Below are positions 1 through 11,959 of a stretch of DNA of 64,000 nucleotides, one piece after another. Source of the stretch: Paramecium tetraurelia (lineage: Eukaryota > Ciliophora > Oligohymenophorea > Peniculida > Parameciidae); NCBI RefSeq assembly GCF_000165425.1, contig NW_001799288.1, forward strand, positions 753,034 through 817,033, in the 5' to 3' direction. The position numbers and the translations under genes were made by a program. The number at the start of each line of letters is the position of its first letter. Positions within the stretch are counted from its first letter, which is position 1. A model generated the notes under the pieces. That model was given only the letters and a program-made list of their open reading frames with translations. It did not search any database and was not told where the DNA came from.

Positions 1-3000
1 GCAAGGACATCATTCACAGATGAATCATTCTTGAAGACCTTGGAAACATGCCTAAGATTTGGTTGTCCATTGTTGGTACAGGATGTGGAAAAGGTGGATC
101 CAATTTTGAATTCAGTTTTGAACAATGAAACATATAAAACAGGAGGAAGAGTGTTAATAAGAGTAGGCAATTAAGAAATCGATTTTTCACAAGGCTTTAC
201 TATGTTCATGATCACCAGAGATAGCACAGCTAGATTCACTCCTGATTTATGCAGCAGAGTTACATTTGTCAATTTTACAGTCACTCAAAGCAGTTTGTAG
301 GAACAATGTTTGAATATCTTCTTGAGAAATGAATCCCCAGAAACTGAGGAGAAGAGATTAAATTTAATGAAATTGCAAGGAGAATATATAGTTAAGTTGA
401 GAGAATTGGAAGATCAATTATTGGATTCATTGAATAATAGTAGAGGATCCATATTGGAAGACGAGAAGGTTATCTAAACATTAGAGAAGTTGAAGAAGGA
501 GGCTGCTGTTATTGTTTAAGAAATGAAATAGGCTGACACTATTATGAATGAGGTCATGAATACAACACATTCATATGTTCCTTTGGCTAATACTACCTCT
601 AAGATCTTCTTCAGTTTGACATCTTTGGCCAATATTCATTATTTGTACTAGTTTTCATTGTAATTCTTCATGGATACCATTTATAATGTGTTAAATAAGA
701 ATGAATAGTTGCAGAAGATTCCCAAACAAGATTTGATAAAGAGAAGAATTCTAATTTTCAATGAAATGTTCAAAGAAATATACAAACGAATGAATTTCTC
801 TTTGTTATAGGAGGATAAATTGGTGTTTGCAATTACCTTGGCCTAAGTGAAATTGGGAGACAACACCTTGGGATAGGAATTCTTGAATGTATTCAAACCA
901 CCAACAGTGATGGAGACTACATTTTCAAATACATTCTTGTAAGGGAAGTTGAGTATCCAATAATTGAAATAATTAGAAGGAATAACTCAATAGAATTAAA
1001 CTTTCAATAGACTCATAGACAACTTAAATAAGAATGAAGATCGTTGGCTCAACTTTTTAAATGATGAAGCTCCAGAAAATGACATTCCAACATAATGGTA
1101 TAATGAAGTTTAAAGAGATGACATTGTTAAATTAGACTGGATTGATAGTCATCAATTAAAGAGATAATTGGATGATTTACACATCCTAAGAATATTCAGA
1201 GCTGATAGATTCTAAATAATAGCTAGAAAATTAATCAATCAAATTTTGGGAGAGGGTTTCATGGATGAACAAACAGTGGATATGAAATTGGTAGTTGAGA
1301 AGGAAGCATCGAACAAGATTCCTATTCTTTTATGTTCAGCCCCAGGATTTGATCCATCCTTTAAAGTCGAATAACTCAGTAGAGAAATGGGAATCAAATT
1401 GACTAGCGTGGCTATAGGAAGTGCTGAAGGTTTTGATTAGGCCGAATAGGCAATTACTCAAAGTGTCAAATCCGGATCTTGGGTGATGTTGAAGAATGTT
1501 CATTTAGCTACCAGTTGGCTTAATGATTTAGAGAAGAAATTATTTAGATTGACTCCAAATGCCAATTTCAGAATATTCTTAACCATGGAATTCAATCCAA
1601 AGATACCAACTACTTTGATTAGATAATCCTATAAATTGGTCTTCGAACCCCCTGATGGTATCAAAGCATCTCTGATTAGAACATTCAAAACTGTCTTGTC
1701 TCAACAAAGAACAGACAGATAACCAGTGGAAAGAGCAAGATTACATTTCCTGTTAGCTTGGTTACATGCTGTTATTCTGGAGAGATTGAGATTCACTCCT
1801 ATTGGATGGAGCAAAACCTATGAATTTAATGAGGCAGATTAAAGATGCTCATTGGATCTCATTGATGAATATGTAGATGCCTTAGGTATAAGATAAAATA
1901 TAGATCCATCTAAATTACCATGGGATGCCTTTAGAACTATATTGACATAGAATTTATATGGTGGTAAAGTAGATAATGAATATGACCAAAAGATTCTTCA
2001 ATCCTTGGTTGAACAATTCTTCACTGAACAAAGTTTCAATCATAATCATCCTCTATTCTTCACCTTAGAAGGCAAAGAAGCCATCACAGTTCCCGAAGGC
2101 AGAACTTATCTAGATTTCATGTAATGGATTGAACAATTACCAAAGACTGAAAGTCCAGAGTGGTCAGGTTTACCTTCCAACGTAGAAAGAGTCCAAAGAG
2201 ATCAATTAACTCAAAAGTTGATCACCAAAGTCTAAAATCTCTAACAAGAAGGCGAAGAAGAAATCACTTAAATTGAAGTTCAAACTGAGAAGACTCAAAA
2301 GAAGGATAACAAAAAGTCTGACCAAGTTTAATGGCTATAGGATCTTCTAGAGAAGGTTGAGAAATTCAAAGCCATACTCCCCAATAAAATCTCTCCCTTG
2401 GAAAGAACAGCCGATTCTATCAATGACCCCTTATTTAGATTCTTAGATAGAGAAATTACTGTGGCCTCTAAATTATTAAAAGCTGTAAGATAGAATATTG
2501 AGGAATTAATTTAATTGGCTTAAGGAAAAATCTTAGCCACAAACATACTAAGATAATTGGCTAAGGATGTTTTCAACAATATTGTCCCAGCATAATGGAA
2601 TAAATACAATGTAATCACTATGCCTTTGAATGATTGGGTTGGTGACTTTAAGAGAAGAATTGATTAATTCGATCTCTTAGGAAAAACTAAAGACTTCTAA
2701 AAAGGCCAAGTCTGGTTTGGTGGATTGCTATTTCCTGAAGCATATCTTACAGCCACCAGATAATACGTGGCCCAAGCCAACAAATGGTCATTGGAAGAAT
2801 TAGAACTATAAATGATACCAGAAGATCAAGGAATTGATGAGGATTCCTTTGTTATTGAAGGAGTATCAATGGAAGGAGGACATTTAGACTCCAAGACTTT
2901 ACAAGTAAGAATTGTCAATGAAATCTCAGTCGCATTAAAACCAATAACCTTAAAATGGTGCAAAACTTCCCAAAAAGGAGTTGTAGGAGATGATGAAATT

Positions 3001-3123
3001 GTTTTACCTGTTTATTTGAACAAAACAAGGAAGAATCTTATATTCTCCCTTAAAGTCAAGATGGGTAAACTTAATAGATACACACTCTATTAGAAAGGTT
3101 TGTCATTTATCCTCTTTAATTGA
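1..3123 (+). CDS. Cytoplasmic dynein heavy chain, C-terminal part (partial)
   Basis: Motor subunit of cytoplasmic dynein, which moves cargo toward microtubule minus ends and supports intraflagellar return transport. The frame is already open at base 1 and runs 1040 codons to TGA at 3121, with no intron. It starts in the AAA5 region ([15 protein letters not shown], then [11 protein letters not shown]), passes the coiled linker and AAA6 ([27 protein letters not shown]) and ends in the C-terminal domain ([19 protein letters not shown]). The last residues, [16 protein letters not shown], match the cytoplasmic (DYNC1H1-type) tail rather than axonal chains. A spacer near codon 740-770 is rich in Lys and Glu. 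The 5' two thirds lie outside the window. The next gene converges on it across 158 bases. Confidence 0.93.
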
Positions 3124-3281
3124 AACATAAAATGAGTTATCATACAAAATAAATATATAATTTATCATTCCATCTATTTTCTAAAAAACTCTCCCAAGTA
3201 TTTCTAGTAAAAATCCATCTGTTTATAAATAATTTAAATTATGATGATTCTCTAAAGAAAATGTATAATATTTAAGATAAA

Positions 3282-5288
3282 TCAAAAGAATTCTTTTTAT
3301 TATTGTATTGATTTAGACAGTTCCTTACATTTTGAAATGGTAGTGTTCAAATTTGATTAGCAATTCATTCCTTATTACTATTAAGTATATATTCTTTAGC
3401 GTGCCTATGATTTTTCGTACATTTATAATTTACTAACGTAATTGTCTGCCAATGTTTTAAGGTCCTATATTAATATCAGGTATTAAATTACATTGAATAC
3501 ATCTTTATAGATCTGTTTGCCGTCTTTTTCATCCAATTAATCTGTACTTGTTAGCATAGATGGTTACTTTTAGATATATTTCATGTCTGAAATTAATTTA
3601 TCTGATATCATCTTTTTCTATTACTGATCTTTGAATGATTTTATGTTCTTTAATTTTGAACTAGCCTTTTAGACTTCCATGTAATATAGAGATTTAGCTT
3701 CTATTAGATTAAATATGGCCATCTTTGTCTATTAGTTTATTTCTTGTTTATTTTCTCTAGAACTCTTCGATCTTAACATTGATCTTTCAGTTTTCAATTA
3801 CTTTTATTCATCGCTATTGATCGAAATATTCGTCTCCATGTCCTTGCTAAGTTCATTATATGAATAAAATGACTCTTTCTTTAAAGAACCTTGTATTTGT
3901 GTGTCCAAATACTTCATAGATTATCTATCTGATTTTATGTAAGAAAAGCTTTCTTTTTTGATGCTCTTCTTTAAAAACGATTATTAGTATTTAAAACTAG
4001 AATGAGGAGATAAAGATTAATTTTAAGTTTGTTTTACATTAGGGTGAATTGTTGTATCATAATATTAGGACAGTGGTTGAGTTTACTACATCGTTGTTGG
4101 ACTATTTTATCTTTTATCCTTTCCTTTTAGTATAATAGAACATCTCTATTTGATGATGGTAAATTGATGTTTGGTTCTAAAAAAGGCTTGGTCATTCATT
4201 TCCTTTACTTGATATTTCTTATAGAAGTGTTCATCTATATAGTTAGGTTTTTCTTCGGCTTAGATTTCTGGAACATCATACATATGTGACATAATTTTCT
4301 AGATTTCCCCTTGTTCTTGGAGGTGGATCTATAATTTTAGGTTATGTTGTTTGATAAAGTCCTTCAATAGTTTAGATTGTTCTCCATTATATTAATTATG
4401 CTTGTTTAAGTAATACAGTAATTTTAATAGTTCTTAATACTTTGACAAATTATCAGAATATAGATAAGATATGCAAAGTAAAAAAAATATATGAAATAGC
4501 ATAATCATCTAAATTCATTGTTAACTTTATTACTTATCTTATAGCATACTTTTTGACTTCTTCTTTCGGTAAACTCTTTTCGATCTTATAATTTATTATT
4601 TAATTTATATTTTTTTGAATTCTCACCAAACTATCTTAAAATTCAATGCTGGCTAATTCATAGCTTTATTTTGAATGAATATAATTACTTCTAATTCTAT
4701 AATAACATATTCCCCATTATTAAATCAGTCCAAACATCTCTTGATGAATGCTACCAAATCTAAGAAAAATGAAATAAAATATTACTTTAAATTTAAATCC
4801 ATTGAGTTATTCTAAGACCTGTTTCGATGCATTGCAATAATAATATGCTATATGGTATGATTCTTCTCTCTAAAATTTAATGCTCAAATTCTGAGTGTAC
4901 TTGAGCAATTCATATAAGTACAACTGTATCATTTTAATGTCTACAGATACATTAATTACATAAATTACTTGGCTTTTTATATTTAAAGTGTGATCTTATC
5001 AGCTCGTACCATTGTTACAAAAATAACTTTGCCTTGCTAATTACAATAAGAGCAGTTTTTTTATAGAAAGACGCATTTCTGTTGAGATAGCTCTCTAAAA
5101 TTTTGTTTAAAGAATAAACTTATCTTCTCAAGATTTCCATTTCCTCTAGTTTATTCATTATAATATTGTTATTCTTTACTCTTTCTAACAATTATATATT
5201 CTTTCTAGGACAACCCTATAAGTAATGGTAAACATCTTACTTTCCTTATTAGCTTAGTCGAATCCTTCAAATAGTTTTCATTAGACAT
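3282..5288 (-). CDS. Hypothetical coiled-coil protein (623 aa, 5 introns)
   Basis: I do not recognise this protein. Five introns of 25, 28, 31, 26 and 25 bases give one 624-codon frame from ATG at 5288 (MSNENYLKDSTK) to TGA at 3282-3284; removing them is required because unspliced reading meets TGA. The N-terminal third is basic and predicted helical (NKLEEMEILRRQVYSLNK). The middle has a Gln/Ser-rich linker and the C-terminal third again looks helical (DLKTLADNYVSKLQMYEK). No signal peptide or membrane span is obvious. Its start lies 32 bases from the start of the divergent gene at 5321, so the two probably share a promoter region. Confidence 0.7.
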
Positions 5289-5320
5289 ATTATAATATAA
5301 AAATTAGAAATAACATTAAA
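5289..5320. promoter_or_regulatory. 32-base bidirectional spacer between divergent starts
   Basis: Only 32 bases of nearly pure A/T separate the two start codons. Both core promoters and both 5' UTRs must fit here or overlap the neighbouring coding sequence. No element can be named from the sequence. Confidence 0.5.
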
Positions 5321-7621
5321 ATGTATAGAACCAAATAATCCTATAGTGAGTACGACTCTTCCAACATGAATAATTCAAAAATGATAACTTAGAAATACCA
5401 AAATTAGCAATATTATAATGATAATAGTGGAAGGTTAGGAATAGCATTACCTGAATTATAAAAATATCAAAAGCAGTGCTTGCAACAAACTAATCCTACT
5501 TAGAGAAGCGATTTCGATAGAGACATGACTTGGACGAAGAAATAAATTATTAAAGAATAAAAGGTCCAACACAATCGAAGGGTCAGATAGAAATTAGATT
5601 CAGATAATTCGTTTAGTTAGAATTACAGTGTTGATGATCAAATAAGAATAAGGAGAAAGGCAAATTTATCATCTTATATGTTTGGTGGCTTTGTTCTGTA
5701 GGATTATAATGAATAAGTTAACAAATTACACAAATTATTGTTAAAGAAAGTCATCCTCAATAGATGAGAAAGTGAAATATATATTTGTTTTGCTAATTTC
5801 AGTTTTATTTTAGTTCACAATCAATTGGATTCTATTGATTAAATTGATCATCGCTTGAATATTTTGTTTTGGTTATAAATAATTTTATAAAAATTGATGT
5901 AACCTTACTACGATAAAGACACTGACGATGAATGTAAATTTAATAAAAATCCAATCTTAGCTTCCGATAATGCTTCGGTTGAAGGAATGATAAATAGGCC
6001 ATAAACAGCTCCTCCGAGTCCAATTACAGAACTTGAAGAATTCAAAAGGTTTTTTTATCCAATCATATTATAGATAAGACGAATTTAATATTTTGGATAG
6101 AGCTTAACGTTACTAAATTAAATTAATTTAAAGAGATTTTCATAAATACGATCTGGATAACCCTGAAGGCTAGCGAAGTTGTAAAAAATACTTAAAAATA
6201 TTAGAGGAAATGTGCATAGTATTTGTTTTCTTTTATATACTTTCTAGATTTATCAAGTCAAAACTCTATCAAGAGATTACAGAAATACCTTTTCCAAGGC
6301 TTATAAGATCTTGTATAAAGAGGATAGATTATGTTATCTTCCAGAAATCTTGGATAGTGCATAGGAAGGTTTTTGTTACCTAATTACTTAATAGGTTTTC
6401 CATACTTATGGGTCAATTCCGAAAAATTTGTATTTTCACACGATGTGCTTTCTAAAGGATCGAAATTAATAGAACTATTTTATAAAGTTTAACATATAAT
6501 TAGACTTTCATACACAAGAACACTCAAAGAAAGTCCTGATTTCTCATCAAAACAATTGAAACAAGATATTGTAATTATTCTAGAGGATTTCGATTAAATT
6601 TGGGTAGATTTTGAAAAAGTAAAGTTTTAAATATATTTTGTAGCTCTATGTTAAAGAATTGATGGACATCGAAGCAAAAGCCAGAAGGTTTATTCTCTTA
6701 GCAATAGAGATTGATAAAGAGATGACATCTATTGAGATTAGGGAAAAGTTAAGAGGTAAAATACTAGTAACTAGTGAAAACTATATTTAAAAAAAAGAAC
6801 AAGTATTGATTTAATTTACATTTTCAAGTTCTGTAAAGTTATTGCTTAAATCAATTCAGTTGCCAATGTAGAAGGAAAAGGAAGAGACGACTTAGGCATT
6901 AACATACTTTTGGAAGCAGAAGGAATCACAAGAAGAGTGACTAAAGAGCAATCTAGTGCTGTTCGTAATCTAGCTGATAGTATCAAGGCAAAGTATTTTT
7001 AAACTTGAAATTAGTTTCTAGAAGTTTAGAGAATAAATGAGAAAATACGAAGGAAATATAGAAATGGTAGACCCCTAATTGAAAAACAATTAAGAACTTG
7101 TGGATTTATTAGTTGAATATGAATCCTAGTGGGAAAAAGGACTATATTATTTATTAGACCCGACAAAGTGTTAATAATTGATGTACTTTTCACATATAAT
7201 TGAAACTACTGCAGAGAAATATTAATAATTTTAAGAGTAATTAGAATGCAGAGACTCTGATATCTTTGTAACTATTCCTTGTTTGATTGCTTTGAAATAC
7301 TTAGAAAATGAGGATAGGAATATTTGCACTTATTTCTTACCAACCCTAAAGGAGGAATCTTCGAAATTATATCAATACTATGCATCATTAAAGAATCAAT
7401 TTTTAGAATGGAGAAATTTGCATGCCAAATAATATGAATATTATAACATTCTAGAAAAATAGTTATTAGGAATACCTTTAAATGAGAAGGAACAAATTGC
7501 ACTGTAAAATTTTAAATTAGATAATATTATGTAAAAAATTCGATAAATGTCTATTGAATTATAAAGATATAATGCAATAGAATGGAATTACTTTATTGAT
7601 GCAGCCATCAACAATAATTGA
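5321..7621 (+). CDS. Hypothetical coiled-coil protein (about 700 aa)
   Basis: Not recognised. From ATG 5321 (MYRTKQSYSEYDSS) the model uses at least six introns (25, 29, 26, 25, 26, 22 bases) and ends at TGA 7619. The N-terminus is basic and Gln/Asn-rich. From about residue 250 the sequence is mostly helical and looks conserved in style (DLDNPEGQRSCKKYLKILEE, GKGRDDLGINILLEAEGITR, LECRDSDIFVTIPCLIALKY). One TGA at 5765-5767 stays in frame in my model. The other introns already sum to a consistent frame, so any missing intron set there should total a multiple of three. Exon 1 boundaries are therefore uncertain, while the rest is well supported. Confidence 0.65.
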
Positions 7622-7813
7622 AAATTTTTAAATTTATATATTTAATTATATTAAGTACAATCTCTTTCATTATCTACTATTTCACAGGAATTGTTGATTC
7701 CATAATTACCAATTAAGAAATACTTAAATTTTAACTTAAAGTTCAAGTTCTACAATTATAAGAAAATAAATAAATTTTATCTTTAAATTTAATAATAACA
7801 AATAAATTTATTC

Positions 7814-9915
7814 ATGATTTAAATTCCTTATGCTAAGCATCACTAATCATAAATATAATTTGCTGAAAGCCAAATCACAAATCTAGATAAAAACATTATA
7901 AAAGTCTTGCAACTATTCTCTGTAATAGGATAGTTGGAAATGGACATAGAAAACATTAGTAATACATGATAATAAAGAAAGGACTTGAGTTATCAGAAAA
8001 TTCTCATTTTTACCCTGAAGCCTTATTTCAATATTTAAAATTATACTTGTAACCAATAAAGCCAGAACCAATACCAGAAAAACCATAATTTTTTAATTTT
8101 ACTGTATATATGAATTAATAATTAGGATCTCTAAATATAAGCACCTTTAGTAATAAATGTAATAAATAGCGCAAAGGATGGGATCATCAAATTTGAAAAT
8201 ATCATAGCATTTATGCAAGATAACACTTCAGTACCTCCGAGTGCTGAGAGTCTGAGGACAATAGAGAGAGTATTTCACATAAACTAATTTGCTTTTTAAA
8301 AGGATAATGTCCTGGACACATTTAATAATGAATACCCATTGCCTTAGGATGTTATTCCCTTATCTTAAATTCCAATAATCTAAATTTAAGGTACTTCTAA
8401 AGTGCCATTGCAATAAAAAGAAAACATTGAAAAGGTGAATTCTGGAGATGGGTTTAATTATGCAACATTTCAAAAGATGTTACTTTCAAAGTCTATTCCT
8501 TAAGCAAGTCAAAAGGCATAAAAAAGGAAATTGATCTATGAAACCAATTAAAGATAACAAGTAGACAGCAGCATTCTGAAATTGTTTATAAATCTACTCT
8601 AAAATGAGATAGCATTGATTGAAAAATCTGAATAAATTAGACTCGTATTAAATACTGATAGTTCATACAATCATGTTACTATGTTCAATATATTTGATTC
8701 TCAAGGAAATGGTGAGATTGAATATCGCTATATTGAATAATTGATGAATAAAGCACAAATACCGTTCAAGCCATTTCACTTTAAATCTTTAATCAGAAGA
8801 GCTAATATTTTAGCTAAAAACGCTTCAGCTTCTGAAACCTTGAATTTTGAAGGGTATAGACTAATTGCAACAGTTCAATGTCCTTATTTCAAGATACCAA
8901 AACATGAGGAGGAATAACTTCAACTATAACATTAATATTCACGAATTTTAGGAGCAGAAGTTAATGGATAAAATTCATCATAATTATCTATTTCTCGCAT
9001 TCCAGAGAAAATTAGAAATAACTCTCAAAATTACAGATCTACTCCTTTACTATCTACATACAATAGTGGTAGTCCATATGTTAATGAGACTCTAAAAAAA
9101 TAAAGTAAAATATCCACTAACAATTATCATTAGGATGAGGCTATATATCAAGATAATGTATCAATTGTTTTAATATTTAGATTGTATATGGAACAAAAAA
9201 AGAATGGGATGAACTACAACATTCTTTATGTTAGAATAATTTGATTGACTCCAGATCATTAAAATCTTAAATATTAAGAATATAGAACCCTGAATTATCA
9301 GTGAATAATTAAAGAATAGGCAGCAGAAATAATACTCCAAGGGAAAATAAGAACCAAATTGAATTGATCTAATAATAGGCATTAGTGGAGAACGTTGAGA
9401 AAATGAGGTAAAATGATATGTCGAAACAACTCTAATATGCTATGGGGGCAAATACTAAAGGATTATACTCCAACTTTGTTAAAATTGAAAGAGATAATAA
9501 AATGAAGGAGGATCTTCATTCATTCTATAATTAGGCACCTTGGTATTAAACAGATAATAAAATATCCAAAAATATCGATATCATCAAATTATAATAAAGT
9601 CAAATTCAGAAAGTTTCAGGAGTACAAAATAAAGTTCATCATGAAAGTTAATAATAAAATGTAAATAATTAGAATGCCGAAATCAGAAACTAAATAGCTA
9701 ATAACAATTAATAATCAGCAATTGATTCATAATAACAATAATCAAGAATCTAATAAAACCAATCAAATATTTAATAAATAAATAAATTATCACCAGTATC
9801 CCCAAGAATATTTTCAACGTAAAAGCTAAATCCTCTTATTGGCAATGACAATTAACAAATAATCATGGATTATAATTATGATATTCCAAAGAGAGTATTT
9901 GATCATTAGAATTGA
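7814..9915 (+). CDS. Hypothetical protein with degenerate EF-hand-like segment (677 aa)
   Basis: Function unknown. Introns of 23, 22 and 23 bases give 678 codons from ATG 7814 to TGA 9913. A central segment (FNIFDSQGNGEIEYRYIEQL) resembles an EF-hand helix-loop-helix: the loop has Asp at position 1, Gly at 6 and Ile at 8, but lacks the acidic residue at position 12, so calcium binding is doubtful. Before it is a Gln/Pro-rich linker; after it comes a long Gln/Asn/Ser-rich, disordered-looking tail of about 300 residues. No membrane span. It may be a scaffold or cytoskeletal protein, but that is a guess. Confidence 0.65.
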
Positions 9916-10024
9916 TTATATATATATTTTTTATTAATTTAAAATTGATAATTTACAAAAGATAGCTTTTAGGGATTGATAATTTATATTATTTATTTTT
10001 TTTATTAATTTTTAGCAAAAAATA

Positions 10025-10244
10025 ATGGTATAAAGTTGAGTAATAAAATAGAACAATGAAGATGAAATGGAAAAATAGGCTAGATTGATGGCTGAGAAAT
10101 ATAAAGATGGGCCTAAAAAGAAGGGAGCTTTGGTGAAGAAAACCTAAGAAGTATCTCTTTTTAATAAATTATTTATAGAGAACTTAGTTTGATTCAGCAA
10201 CACATGAAATGTAAAAATAGGCATAATAGCATCCTCCGAAATGA
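10025..10244 (+). CDS. Endosulfine/ARPP-19-like protein (55 aa)
   Basis: Three tiny exons (introns 10028-10051, 24 bases; 10151-10178, 28 bases) encode 55 residues; the first exon is only the ATG. The centre, PKKKGALVKKTQER followed by QFDSATHEM, follows the endosulfine core: a basic stretch, then an FDS motif whose serine (here Ser40) is the Greatwall kinase target. Phosphorylated endosulfines inhibit PP2A-B55 and control mitotic entry and quiescence. The family normally reads FDSGDY or FDSADY; here it is FDSATH, so the acidic-aromatic pair is missing. The assignment rests on this short core and could be convergence. Short length is usual for protist members. Confidence 0.5.
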
Positions 10245-10510
10245 CAATTTGATAATTATTAACATATTATCTTATAAAATTAACTCACTTATCGTTTTAC
10301 TTAGTCTGATCTATCTGAATCCATCTAAATTCTTCTATTTAATATCACTCTGAATTCCTTTCGAGCCAAAGAGTTTTATTCTGATGATATTGGTATTAGG
10401 TATTTTAAATATAATATTTAAATAGGAATTGCCAATATTATTGGATATTCAAAATCAATTATTATTTTCATAATAAGATAAAGCATACAAATATATTACT
10501 AATAGTATTT
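10245..10510. other. Unassigned spacer with coding-like composition
   Basis: Between the endosulfine-like gene and the PB1-ZZ gene. Both strands show an open frame of 40-70 codons around 10300-10450, but neither has a convincing start plus splice pattern. It may be a short unrecognised gene or untranslated sequence; I cannot tell. Confidence 0.3.
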
Positions 10511-11389
10511 ATGAAAGTAAAAATATTCTTGGGAGAATACGCCTATATATACCGAGGAAATATAGATTTAAGAGAAATGAACGAATATGTGAAAACATTG
10601 ACAATCAGACCTTTTATACTAAAATGGAAGGATTAAGAAGAGGATTTAATTACAATATCAAAAAAATAGGATTTAGTTTATTTTTATCAATCATGGACTC
10701 AAAATGAAACTACTCAAAGTCAGCCATTTCGTCTATATGTTCAAGAAATACCCTAGTCGATTCAGAATACTTAAATTACATAGTTATAATCACAATCTCA
10801 CATTAACTCTAAGATGATAAGCCCTTCTTAAAAGTATTCTTGTACCAGACAGTATTAAGGAGTTACATAATTTACATTTGGTCAATAGATAAATGATTTA
10901 CCAAGGAGTCAAGAGGCGCAAAGGGAGAGACATTCTTAGTAGATATATTTATAATCAATTAAGGAAATAAATGGTTCTTCCAAGAATATAAGTAATCAAA
11001 ATCTAGATTAGTTACAATTTTATAATCAATATAACGAAGAGACTACAAAGTTTAAGATTCAATAAGACTTTAATAATATTCCATCTTAAGACCCTTCATC
11101 ATTTTTGAATATGGATATGAAATAGAGCATAAAAAATCAATTTATTGATGTGCAAATGCCAAATGAAGAGGAGGATGTCTTGGATATCAAAGATGAGGAA
11201 GATGAAGAAATATTTGATAGCAAAAATATCTATTGTGACTATTGTTCTGATATAATAGAGCCATAAGATGAAAAAACAATACTTTATATATGTTAGCAGT
11301 GTGAAGATTTTCATATTTGTAGATTGTGTTATGATCAAAATTAAGAGCAGGTTCATGTGCATCAATTAAAAGAAATACCTATTCTATGA
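10511..11389 (+). CDS. PB1 and ZZ zinc-finger protein (p62/NBR1-like layout)
   Basis: One exon, 292 residues. Residues 1 to about 85 look like a PB1 domain: a beta start MKVKIFLGEYAYIYRG, and an acidic OPCA-like loop WKDQEEDLITI before DLVYFY. The C-terminus (about 235-285) is a ZZ finger: CDYCSDII, then CQQCEDFHICRLCYD and a terminal His pair (QVHVHQL). PB1 plus ZZ is the core order of SQSTM1/p62 and NBR1, receptors that polymerise through PB1 and carry ubiquitinated cargo to autophagy. The linker is Gln/Ser-rich and ends with an acidic stretch (EEEDVLDIKDEEDEE). I see no UBA or FW domain, so the autophagy role is an inference. Confidence 0.72.
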
Positions 11390-11429
11390 TTATTTTTTAT
11401 TTGTTATTTATTAAAAATGATGTAATATT

Positions 11430-11811
11430 TCATCTATAGGACCATTGGGAAAAGAAAGAAATTTCATTTTTTGATTTATTTAAACTACTTATTTTTAATC
11501 TCTATTTGGTTCTCAAGAGTTTCAAACTTTGTTATTGAGTTTTGGAACACTCTTTGTAAAACAAGCTATGGAAACTTGTGGTTCTCTTTAAGTTTTCAAC
11601 GGTTTTTGATATTATAATTGATTTTATAATGAGACTGTGATTATAGAAGGTATACAAATAGTTTATTTTGGATTTTATTATGTACAATTAAATTAATTAC
11701 AGACTTTATTTGGTGTGAAACCCATTTTCTTTTTTATCCTTATTCTATTTATAGTTTTGCTTTTAGCATAATATCTGAGTCTAATCTTAAAATTTAGAAA
11801 TAGTTCCTCAT
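11430..11811 (-). CDS. Possible small basic protein, structure unresolved
   Basis: Coding-like sequence on the minus strand between two plus-strand genes. One segment begins MRNYFQILRLDSDIM; another, in a different frame, reads VENLKRTTSFHSLFYKECSK and ends at TGA 11430. The only splice that joins them in frame would be an atypically long 70-base intron. It could be a small gene, two fragments or chance, since with one stop codon in AT-rich DNA frames of 70 codons arise easily. No function can be suggested. Confidence 0.25.
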
Positions 11812-11959
11812 CTTGGGATTTCATAAATATTTAAATATTTATTTTCAATATACTGGATCTCATCTCATGAGTGTGTTATTCGATGGCATCATTTTAATAA
11901 CTAGCTTGAATTATGTTAATGTTTTATTGAAATAAATTTAGATATTAAATCATTAATTG

